Positions 1-8,833 of a DNA stretch of 64,000 bases are shown piece after piece. Position 1 is the first letter of the stretch. The number at the start of each line of letters is the position of its first letter. The stretch is from Rhodocollybia butyracea. Taxonomy: Eukaryota; Basidiomycota; Agaricomycetes; Agaricales; Omphalotaceae. The notes under the pieces are model-generated. The model saw only the letters and a program-made list of their open reading frames with translations. It was not told the DNA's origin and did not search any database. The stretch covers positions 62,001-126,000 of the forward strand of contig JADNRY010000114.1 of assembly GCA_015501585.1 (NCBI GenBank), in the 5' to 3' direction. The translations under genes were made by a program, and so were the position numbers.

Positions 1-10
1 GAACGTTAAC

Positions 11-301
11 ATGGCTGATTGTAAACCATTATCCATGCCTATGGATCCAAATGTGCAAAGTCCAACTGATCCCATTGAAATTGCAGAAATGGCACGTTAA
101 GCTCTGTGGCTGCAACAATTCCTGGAAGAATTATTTGGTCCCATCAGTGAGCAATTCACACTCTATGGTGACAATCAATCTGCAATTGCACTTGCACATT
201 CTCAAGCAGGTCAATTCCATGCGCGCACGAAGCATATTGATATCAGATACCATTTCATATGTTACTGCATTGAAAATCATGAACAAGTGTGTATCTGTCC
301 A
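11..301 (+). pseudogene. Ty1/copia RNase H fragment (degenerate)
   Basis: One frame from the ATG at 11 reads, with a single in-frame stop near 98-100, through sequence typical of the C-terminus of copia polyproteins: ALWLQQFLEELFG, then GDNQSAIALA and the HARTKHIDIRYHF motif. These are RNase H hallmarks (the GDNQSA acidic region and the TKHIDI box). The segment before the stop resembles the end of the reverse transcriptase, so an internal deletion probably fused RT to RNase H. The end is lost after about 301 and no LTR was found next to it. The family is clear; the copy is dead. It is distinct in sequence from the other copia copies in this window. Confidence 0.85.
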
Positions 302-2096
302 GCCTGAGTCACTGAGTGTCTTGTGGATTCTTAAAGTTGAGTAGCCAAACTAGAAAAATGGTTCCAAGGTGCAGCAGCACTAATTGATTACAGAGTTTAT
401 GTGTTACTGAAGGTCTTATGCCTGCTGTAATTACCGTGACATTGTTACAATTTACATAGTGTGTATATAAATACAACAGATGCTCATCTACAACTTATGA
501 CTTGAAGTTGGTCCTTGGAAGTGAGGGTAGGACTTGAGCGTTGAGCAAGTTGACCCTGGGTGGTCACCCTTTTGGGTAATTGATATCAAGCTAACTCGAC
601 GAGCGGCTCCAACTTGACTTGATGCAATCAAGTCGAGTTATTTTTTATTCATGACTCGACTCGACTTGAACTCGACTCGCGGCAGCACTAGGTATAACCA
701 ATTACACAATGACACAAGGTGCACAAAATGATATCATATGGTTTGTCTGAAGCAATAATCCCTCAAAGAACAACTAGACAGCTGCTGTCACCTTCTCTGT
801 GAAGTGGGGGGCTTCCGCTTCATGGTTAATCTAGGCTAGCTTTATACAAGAAAGGTCACCAATCTGTGGGAATAAAACTGTAAAGCGGCGACCTCCAGAT
901 GTGATGTAGCCATCTATGGGAGTATATTCACATTTAAGCGGTCTGGGGCGCAAGTAACTCTGAGCTTGAGCCAAAATATCCTTGGTTATCAATGAAACTC
1001 TTCCCAGGTTGTGGGTAGCTCTAGTGTCTGTCGGGTCGGACTTGGGACTATTGGAATTGTCCCAAATACTCCTTCTAATGTTTCTAGTCCACTGGACGAG
1101 ACGGAGTGCTATTGTGAGCGGAGATCTCGATTCAATTAATTACAGCATTAAATAGTGCCATAACTCCGATTTTCTTCGGTTCCCCTTAGATTCAAGTGAA
1201 CTCCGCTATTCTTTGAGTGATACCGACGGCGGAACGGTAAAATAGGGTAGTCCCAATGGGATACTCACTAGTTTCAATAAATCCCTGGTCTGTATGCGCC
1301 ATTGAACCTCATCTTTTGCTCTGTCATGCAGATTGCTAATATTGCAGGTAGTTCAAATGAGGGCGCTGTGTTAGGTAGCTTGCACGGTGACGATGGCTTA
1401 GCTGAAGCTATCCTAGTCTAACCAAATCCGAAATACTCTATCTGTGCAATGTCGTTGCATGTAGACACGGGGAAGGCAGGGAATTACTAATGTTTCCGGA
1501 GATTGAGACTTTTATAGTAAATTCGCTTCCGCCGGCGGAATATTGCTGGTGGTCTTGCCGTCAACGGTGGAAATGGCTGCGACGGAGTCGGGTAGACTTC
1601 GTTTCAAGTTATAGGTGTTTTATGGATGCAGGCCCCTCAGGAGTAAGGGGCAGATCTTTGACCCATGGATGGGCATTATGCAGTGAGAGACTTGACAGGT
1701 AAAGGACCATCTAGTAAAGTACTAGGTGGAACCTCCTAATCTGGCCGCCGGTTCAGCTCCATATTTTCCCTTGGGGCGCAACGCCCCAAGTTCGGGTTCG
1801 TGTTTGGTCCGTATCTTTGATCTTTGAACCTCATAAACTTGACAAAACTGCTAATATTGAATGCAACCTATACATTTTTGAACATATACCGGATGTAGTA
1901 ATTCTCCGCACTCTGATTAGTCATTCACACCTAATTTTTCTTACTAATTAATGACCAGTCTCCACCACAGCCATCTCCTGTCGGCCATGGCGGGTGACGT
2001 GAGGCAACATATCTCATCGACCCTGAATTAAGTACAAGCTGATTTTCCAGTTTCATAATATTCTTGTCCGCCGAGTATCATCGACCTTTTTTGCCA
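302..2096. other. Non-coding stretch with a CTCGACTTGA word tract
   Basis: No convincing coding region is seen. Positions 590-690 hold a low-complexity tract made of variants of CTCGACTTGA and its complement (for example ACTCGACTCGACTTGAACTC), able to fold on itself. The part just after the copia relic (about 420-480) includes a TATAAATA-like run that could be LTR remains, but no matching LTR occurs in the window. Short frames at 1490-1702 lack natural composition and are not called. Confidence 0.4.
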
Positions 2097-3508
2097 ATGG
2101 CTACTTACTATGTAGCTCAACTCTACCATTTATGCTATAATCCTCCACCACGTAGTGTCTCGAATGAGGACCTATCTTTCAAGCATGAAAAACTGCCAGG
2201 AGGTGAAGGCGCTAGCAACTTACGACAAGCAGTCGCCCCAGACTCCTCAGCTCAACTCCGCCACTTATGTTATGTCTCACCTCCGCCGCGTAGCTGCTCT
2301 AACAACTTGCGACAAATAGTTTTCACAGACTCCTTAACATCTATCAACCAGGAACGTTCTGGAGTTCATTTTCAACCGTTGTCAATATGCCAGCAACAGC
2401 ATACTCCCACATTGTCTGCAGACAGCACGCTATCTTCGACCAAGCCCCAGTGTGCCAAAAACTTCCCAGAGCACGATATAGGAATCGACCGCCCGCCTGG
2501 TCTGCCTCCTTCTGCCCAGACAGCGATGCAGGCCGATTCCGTCAACACAGGTCTGGTAATTCAACACAATCAGAGGCAAAAAACAGGACCTGGTACTTTT
2601 AGCACAACTGGGAGCCTCCAGGATCAAGAGTCCTGCTCTGACTATGTACGGCTCTTTATATTTTTACCATTACATCCGGCCTAATTCACAGCGAAGGTTG
2701 TTTATCGAACTTTGCCCCCACCTCCTTGGAGAGACCCGCACGTTCCTCAGCAGTCACAGCTTCCCTCTCCCCCTGCTTCTCATTCGATTTTATTATCCTC
2801 CCAAAATCAGCATGCAGCAGCAGTTCATTCTCATTTGTCTAGGATTGACACCCAGTACTCGCGTCTCACTCCAGAGGAAACTTATCATCAGAAGCAAATA
2901 CACCATGTATCCTCGCCTCATTGGAACCAGGATGATGTTCAGCCGAGTCCCCCCACTTATTTACTCTCTCGTGTTGAACCAACACAGGTTAAATCAACGG
3001 TTGTTACCTCTGTCACCTCACGGGCTCTGCATCCTCCCGAGGTTGATGTACGAAGACTTTACCCAACTTCCTCGTTCTACATTGGTACAATCTCAGATGT
3101 GCATGTTAACGCGATTCTATGCATTCCCAGCTGTTCTGATGCGTTTCACAGATCACCAAATGGTCCATCCAATACGACGACCTCGTAGCTAACAGTTACT
3201 GTGAGTCTGTACTTCATGTTCGCTAAATTTAAGCTCTAGACTCTGTTGCCTACAATTTAGCCCAATTCGACAGTTTTCAATCCCACCTAAAACCGTCGCA
3301 TGATGTTACAGAGCCAGTGTGCCCGTTCAAAAAATTTTCTCGCATGAGCCCTGAGAGAAATGATCATCAAGTCGAGAGCTCAATATCAACTGCGTTTACA
3401 AGTACTCCTTTGAATAATTATCGTCTTCATAAAAGACCTTGGGAGGACACGCCCCAGAGTGACGGAGCTTCAGAAGATGATACTGGCCGCAAGTCTCAAG
3501 AGGCATGA
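2097..3508 (+). CDS. Hypothetical Pro/Ser/His-rich protein, four exons, 424 aa
   Basis: Not recognised. Spliced model: exons 2097-2645, 2697-3098, 3152-3200 and 3234-3508. Introns are 51, 53 and 33 nt; the last is short and least certain. Donors are GTACGG, GTGCAT and GTGAGT. Total length is 1275 nt, in frame to a TGA. The start is the first ATG (GCCAATGG context) of the open frame. The N-terminal third contains an imperfect internal repeat (QLYHLCYNPPPRS and QLRHLCYVSPPPRS, each followed by an NLRQ stretch). The middle is rich in Pro, Ser, His and Gln (PPPPWRDPHVPQQSQLPSPP), as in disordered regions of fungal regulators. The small third exon starts ITKWSIQYDDLVANSY and the C-terminus is acidic (SDGASEDD). 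No DNA-binding domain was seen, so a regulatory role is only a guess. Natural-looking sequence in all four exons and frame agreement support a real gene; upstream exons are possible. Confidence 0.55.
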
Positions 3509-3959
3509 CATCTTTCCTGCTATATTCCGGCTCATTCTAAATTCTAAGTGCTATTTAGTCATCTTCGGTATCGTATCCGCACAAGACACCAGGGGACAGT
3601 CGATTGTTAGAGAACGAGGAGCGACAATACCTGTCGCAGCGACATTCACTATTCAGCCAAATTCAAGGATAGGAAAAGAAGTGTAAGTTTTGGTGCTAAG
3701 ACTTTCTGAATGCAAGATTTCATCCTGATTATTTGCTTTCGAGACCCCACCTGGAGAATGTGATTTGTGCAATATTGCAAAGAAACGTCGTTGGTGACGA
3801 GGCCCTGATGGAGAAGAAACACTATGTAATGGATGCGGTTTTTTGTTAACAAGCATTTAACATTACCAATGCGGATGTGGAGGCAATCAGAGGCGAATAA
3901 TTTAATGGTCTGGCGAATGAGGCGATTGAAGAAGACATTTTATCATTGAGAACACCTAT

Positions 3960-4200
3960 TTAGAAATCCCAAATTTTTGAAACTGGTATAACCGCCGTTT
4001 TCACCGGTTCCGCACCAGTTTGCACCGGGTTATTGCCAAACCGGTGCAAAACCGCATAACTGCACTGAACCGGCACCGGTGAGGCGGTTCTTATCAGTTC
4101 AGTGCAAGGTTTGCTGAAATTTAAAAAATATACCACCGGTGCAGTTATCGGTTTGCCCAAAATGGCTGACAAAACCGAACCGCACCGCACTTTAAAACCC
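3960..4200. repeat. ACCGGTGCAG-type self-complementary low-complexity tract
   Basis: About 230 bp are built from variants of ACCGGTGC, AACCGGTG and CGGTTC in both orientations, so the tract can fold back on itself. It lies between the gene at 2097-3508 and a copia LTR fragment. The stretch 3509-3959 shows no supported gene. Confidence 0.6.
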
Positions 4201-4347
4201 TACAAATGACGTTTGCGCTTTATTATTAGTCAGAGAATTATAGACTCGTCCTGGTATGGAGACCACGAGATGAGTGGGGTGGACATTACGGCTAAAGTAC
4301 GGTAGGTGGGATGGGCAAGGGTACCTACTGTATACGTACGTACTTAC

Positions 4348-4430
4348 TGTTAAAAGTCGATGATCTTATCTTGTTATGTCATCTATACGTTCGTGGATTC
4401 ATGCCGTAATGAAACCAAAAAATTTTATCA
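4348..4430 (+). mobile_element. 5' part of a copia-1 LTR (truncated)
   Basis: The sequence from TGTTAAAAGTCGATGATC onward matches the start of the LTR at 11364 with few differences (for example GTTATGTCATC against GTTATATCATC). It stops near 4430 where AT-rich repeat sequence begins. It is an LTR relic of the same family as copia copy A. Confidence 0.85.
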
Positions 4431-4607
4431 CTGCGTGCAAACTTACATAAGTTAGCCTAACTTATGTAATTAAAATCAAAAACAGTCAAAAAACAATGGA
4501 TGCATAAGTTAAGCACTTTATGGAAATTTTTTGGAAAACTTATGGAACTCAGCCATTGAATATGACTTGTGGAAGTCATGTTACAAAGGAGATTCCTATG
4601 AAAGGCA
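4431..4607 (+). repeat. AT-rich dispersed repeat, copy 1
   Basis: About 175 bp nearly identical to 6172-6350. It begins TGCAAACTTACATAAG and contains a perfect 23-nt palindrome, ACATAAGTTAG, C, CTAACTTATGT. It interrupts a copia-1 LTR at the same LTR position on both sides of the cluster, so it was probably an element with inverted ends that inserted into the LTR. Its superfamily is unknown. Confidence 0.7.
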
Positions 4608-4703
4608 TGTGGACAAATATATGGGATATGTAGGTGAATGAACGAGTGTGTTCCGAGGTCTTGTGCGCAGTAGAGAAGCTTCGTTATTCAGTACAGGCTA
4701 CTG

Positions 4704-6170
4704 GGGCCCATAACCTATTGAAACTATTGAAATAAAAGAGAGTTCTCAGCGACAGTGGTAGAACGATGCTATATTATGTACCTATTGAAATAAAAGAGAG
4801 TTCTAGGTACATAGTCAGTAATAAGTACAAGAAATAAAGAATGTGAGTACTAACCTCAGCGACAGTGGTAGAACGACGCTGAGGTGTCAATATACACCGG
4901 GGGCAAGGACCGGCGCAGTTGATTTCCCACTGCCATTAACGCAGTGGGCAACGCAGGGGGCAACGCAGTCGTTTTTGCGATGATGTCATTCTATTGAGAC
5001 GGAGTTCCGAGCCTTCCGGCTGATTGATCTTTGTTAACTCTTTGTACTATGCATCGAAATTTCTGCTTAAGAGATACAGTCCATTGTGTCTACATTTACT
5101 GTTGAACCAAGCAGTGTTCAATGGACATCAGACATGACTGGGTTTTGAATGTCAGTTCCTGTAATTGCTGCCAGCGGGACTCAGGTGCCGCGTTTTAGCG
5201 CCTAAATCTTTCCCACCATCAATTACCTGGTTTCCAATGTTCCGTTATGTTTACCACATGAACAAGGAAGCGTACTCTCTAACTTTAGGTGAACAACATA
5301 TTTCTAAATACAATATGTAGCCAGGCAGAAGTTTTCCCAAAAATTTACTGATTTATTCATGTCAATATATGGTTTTTTCTGCCATTTCAATCACCCAAGA
5401 GGGGATGTAGCCAGGGGGCTTCAACACTAATGTAAAATACTGCATAGTCATGTTATAGCAGTCCCTAGCACATCAAATATACCAGATCTAGTATCAGCCC
5501 AAGGTAATGAGCTTACAGTAAGTAGTATAAGTAAATGATCTCCAATGTTTGCTGTTTACCATCACAATTGTGCCCCCCAGCCTTATCACAATGGCCAAGC
5601 AATACAATAACAAGCTGCACAGAATTGAGAGTACTAGTAGTACTTTCAGCATTTGGCTGACCTACTACTAGTAAGTATGATATTGAGAATTTTCAACTAT
5701 CAATAGCAAGTTCGCAGATAATTAGCATGCAATGAATAAAGTATCATAGAGTCTAGACCCAATCACCCTCTGAGACCCATAGATGGGTGCTTCTAATTTG
5801 TCCAGTAGCTGCTCCCTGTTCATGCTCTTGCCAGTTCGTGCAGACTTGTGTGCAGATAATTGCTGTGTATGCCAAGCACTTATTGCAGTGACTTCTCATT
5901 AGCCTGGTACATGTTAGCACTATCCCTTGGAGCCAGAAGTAGGAGCGCGCTTGAACAGGCCTGAACACTGGGATCAATTACTTATAACGCTGCAGGGAGG
6001 TCCATCAGGCATCAATTGTTTACATATTCATTTGCGGCCGGCCGGAACTCCTTTCAATAGAATGACGTCACAAAATCAACTGCGCCGGTCCTTGCCCCCG
6101 GTGATATGTAGAATACAATTAAAAGAATGTGTCACATGGGACATATGTAAGTAACATAATGAAAGCATAA
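4704..6170 (-). mobile_element. Reversed copia-1 5' LTR with primer binding site, split by a DNA transposon
   Basis: Read on the minus strand, 6168-6104 plus 4894-4716 match the copia-1 LTR of 11364-11688, including the repeated block TCGTTCTACCACTGT. Directly after the LTR end (4715-4704, minus) comes GGTTATGGGCCC, the same 12-mer that follows the other copia family's 5' LTR at 22760. So this is a 5' LTR and the start of a leader. The LTR is cut by the element at 4895-6103. About 90 bp of leader-like sequence remain on the low-coordinate side (4608-4703). Confidence 0.8.
4895..6103. mobile_element. 1.2-kb non-autonomous DNA transposon with perfect 31-bp TIRs, 3-bp TSD
   Basis: The ends 4895-4925 and 6073-6103 are exact reverse complements over 31 bp, starting CACCGGGGGCAAGGACCGGC. 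The trinucleotide ATA lies on both sides (4892-4894 and 6104-6106). Comparison with the intact LTR at 11364-11688 shows that removing the element and one ATA restores the LTR, so the boundaries are secure. A subterminal hairpin, CCCACTGC paired with GCAGTGGG, lies just inside the left end. No transposase frame is present. CAC termini with a 3-bp duplication fit the CACTA/EnSpm (CMC) superfamily, to which Plavaka has been related; that assignment is an inference. Confidence 0.85.
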
Positions 6171-6171
6171 A

Positions 6172-7079
6172 CTGCATGCAAACTTACATAAGTTAGCCTA
6201 ACTTATGTGATTAAAATCAACTTAAACAGTCAAAAAACAATGGATGCATAAGTTACACACTTTATGGAAATTTTTTGGAAAACTTATGGAACTCAGCCAT
6301 TGAATATGACTTGTGGAAGTCATGTTACAAAGGAGATTCCTATGAAAGACTTATAGAACCTACTTTTTGCACAAGTTTTGAATAATAATGGATCACCATA
6401 TACTTTGACAATGGAATACAGATAGAAATGATATGGAAAGGAACTGATTCAATATATTTTAGCTATGAGAATTATAATTTAGGCTAATTAAGGAATACAG
6501 ATGGATTACAAATTGAAAACAGGGTAAAAACAAATACTAAACAAATGAAAATCAGATGGAAAGGTATGAAGGATAAGAGAAAGATAAGTTAGGGTAACAA
6601 AAGGAAAACTTATGGAAATCAGATATTGTGACATGGTCACAAAAGAAAATTATTAGATTCTCATTTGCTCTGATGGCATACATTATCAATAGCAAAGACT
6701 TATGAAACCCTGTATTCCATAAGTGATGTTAAAGTTAGAGAGAAAAGTAGAATGCAAAAGCAAAACAGATGAAAATCATATGAAATGATATACATCAAGG
6801 TTTACATAAGTAGACCTGACTTATGAAAAACAAATGAAAATCATACAAGAACCTTGATTTGATAAGTTTGAAATTTTATTCAAACATTTGAGAAAACTTA
6901 TGAAACTAATATATAATGTGGGTTGTGGTTGTGGTTGTGAGAATTGCCAGGGATCAAACTAGCAAGAGGGAGGGGACATCAATGGTAGTTCCTTTTTGGA
7001 GCTGAAAATTGAAGGAAGCGGTGAGAGCCCACTTCACTTGAATTGATGCATGACAGTGATATGGGTTGCTGGGTTAGGA
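6172..7079 (+). repeat. AT-rich dispersed repeat, copy 2 and extension
   Basis: 6172-6350 repeats 4431-4607. The sequence continues for about 570 bp with the same vocabulary (ACTTATGGAAA, GATGAAAATCA, CATAAGT) and then becomes ordinary AT-rich DNA. No coding frame is supported. It is probably the body of the AT-rich element whose end is copied at 4431. Confidence 0.6.
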
Positions 7080-7123
7080 GTAACAGGAGTTAATGAGAGT
7101 AATAAAACTTTTATTTCCCATTA

Positions 7124-7387
7124 CTGTACCATTTCGAGCACTTGGTAAGGGGTGTGACCTGTGACCCCACCTTCCGAGATAAAATTTCGTAAGATTACAG
7201 TTGTAGGTGTGACCACTACAAAATTTAGTAGTGCGCCGCAGGTGCCAGAAAAAAATTTGTACATATAGTGGTGGTGACTCGAAATTTTTTTTGTAAGGTC
7301 CCTCCAATACCTGTAACCAGGTGTGACCTTTTGGACAATCTGGGTCCCTTGTGACCCGTGACTTACGAACTCCTCAAAATGGTACAG
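7124..7387. mobile_element. MITE with CTGTACCATTT ends and TA flanks (left arm copy)
   Basis: The ends CTGTACCATTT and AAATGGTACAG are inverted and TA flanks both sides (7122-7123, 7388-7389). Subterminal repeats GTGTGACCTGTGACC lie inside each end. The second copy is 8522-8786 in the other arm. A TA duplication suggests Tc1/mariner-type mobilisation (inference). A related but diverged end occurs near 55190-55215. Confidence 0.65.
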
Positions 7388-7559
7388 TATGTGTAAGGAT
7401 CTAGCCGGAACCCTGTGAGCATGGGTTATGTACCTGGAAACCTAAGTGCGGATATGCTCTGTACTGCCATTGTTCAGCCAGACTGGAAAGTTGGTTTGAG
7501 ATGTGAAAGGAAGAAAGTGTAGAATGGCACAAACAGGTCAAGTCCAAATAGAGTAAATT

Positions 7560-8150
7560 GCAGAGTAATCAGGATACTAATCAGGTTATAATAGGAGTAA
7601 TTGGTGTAATCAGGGTAATCAGGGTGATGAGAGTAATCAGAGTAATGGGAGTAATAGGAGTAATCAGGGTAATAGAAGTAATAGGTGTAAGCAGGGTAAT
7701 AGGAGTAACGGGAGTAATCAGTGTAATGGGAGCTTAATCCAAGTAGTCAGAATAATAAAAGTAATTGGAGTAATTGGTGTATTTAGGGTAATAGCAGTAA
7801 TCAGAGTAATCAGTGTAATGGGAGCTTAATTGGAGTAATCAGGGTAATAATCAGGGTATTAGGAGTAATGGGAGTAATAGGTGGAATCAAGGTAATCGGG
7901 GCACTGGGTGTAATCAGAGTAACGGGAGTAATAGGTGTAATCAGGGTAATGGGAGTAACAGGAGTAATAGGAGTAATCAGAGTAATGGGAGTAATAGGTG
8001 TAATCAGGGTAATAGGAGTAACAGGAGCTTAATCAAGTAGTCAGAGTAATAGAAGTAGTTGGAGTAATTAGTGTATTGAGGGTAATTGGAGTAATTGGAG
8101 TAATCAGTTAATGGGAGCTTAATTGGAGTAATCAGGGTAATAGGAGTAAT
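7560..8150 (+). repeat. GTAAT-based degenerate tandem repeats
   Basis: About 590 bp are built from units such as GGAGTAATCAGGGTAATAGG and their variants, with a higher-order repeat near 7730, 7820, 8030 and 8110 marked by GGGAGCTTAAT. It lies at the core of the composite inverted repeat. It has no coding potential. Confidence 0.8.
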
Positions 8151-8155
8151 AGGCT

Positions 8156-8371
8156 GGCAATTACTCATTCATTGCGCTGTTTCGTTTTGGACATTTCGGC
8201 AATGCTGCATCTGTAGAGGCAGTGGGTCAATGGGCTGGTGTCTCTGCAGGAACAGTGGTGAATGCAACACGCCGTCTCATCCTGGCTTTTTTGGCGCTAC
8301 ATGATGATGCTATTCATTGGCCCAGTGCAGAGGAAAAGGACCCTGGAAAGGAATGGGTTGAAGCGATTTGA
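8156..8371 (+). pseudogene. PIF/Harbinger-type DDE transposase fragment
   Basis: The frame from 8156 reads about 71 residues to a TGA at 8369. It includes RFGHFGNAASVEAVGQWAGV, then SAGTVVNATRRLILAFLALH and IHWPS. I recognise this as the helix-turn-helix region that precedes the DDE domain in fungal Harbinger-like (DDE superfamily endonuclease) transposases. The catalytic part is absent: the frame ends where the right arm of the inverted repeat starts. It is probably captured material rather than the source of the surrounding repeat. Confidence 0.75.
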
Positions 8372-8521
8372 TCTGTTTGTGCCATTCTACACTTTCTTCC
8401 TTTCACATCTCAAACCAACTTTCCAGTCTGGCTGAACAATGGCAGTACAGAGCATATCCGCACTTAGGTTTCCAGGTACATAACCCATGCTCACAGGGTT
8501 CCGGCTAGATCCTTACACATA

Positions 8522-8786
8522 CTGTACCATTTTGAGGAGTTCGTAAGTCACGGGTCACAAGGGACCCAGATTGTCCAAAAGGTCACACCTGGTTACAGGT
8601 ATTGGAGGGACCTTACAAAAAAAAATTTCGAGTCACCACCACTATATGTACAAATTTTTTTCTGGCACCTGCGGCGCACTACTAAATTTTGTAGTGGTCA
8701 CACCTACAACTGTAATCTTACGAAATTTTATCTCGGAAGGTGGGGTCACAGGTCACACCCCTTACCAAGTGCTCGAAATGGTACAG
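8522..8786. mobile_element. MITE with CTGTACCATTT ends (right arm copy)
   Basis: Reverse complement of 7124-7387 with few differences, again with TA at 8520-8521 and 8787-8788. The inversion carried the MITE together with its flanks, so the inverted duplication is younger than the MITE insertion. Confidence 0.65.
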
Positions 8787-8833
8787 TAATGGGAAATAAA
8801 AGTTTTATTACTCTCATTAACTCCTGTTACTGA

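Larger units (their letters stand above)
7080..8830. repeat. 1.75-kb composite inverted repeat (arms about 464 bp)
   Basis: 7080-7543 and 8366-8830 are near-perfect reverse complements. Each arm contains, from outside in, a short GTAACAGGAGTTAATG border, a 264-bp MITE, and a stretch (TTCAGCCAGACTGGAAAG in the left arm) also found in the gypsy copy near 61860-61945. The core (7544-8365) holds GTAAT tandem repeats and a transposase fragment. The right edge abuts truncated copia gag sequence. The palindrome could form a large hairpin or be a source of double-stranded RNA. Open frames across the arms are shadows of the repeat. Confidence 0.85.

Noticed and set aside
2644..3192. 182-codon frame overlapping the four-exon gene
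   Set aside because: The overlapping frame used in the model has far more natural, Pro/Ser-rich composition and joins its neighbours by splicing; this one does not.
8571..8789. Open frame on the plus strand and its twin on the minus strand at 7074-7307
   Set aside because: Both are translations of the same MITE in the two arms of an inverted repeat, with homopolymer-rich and unnatural composition.
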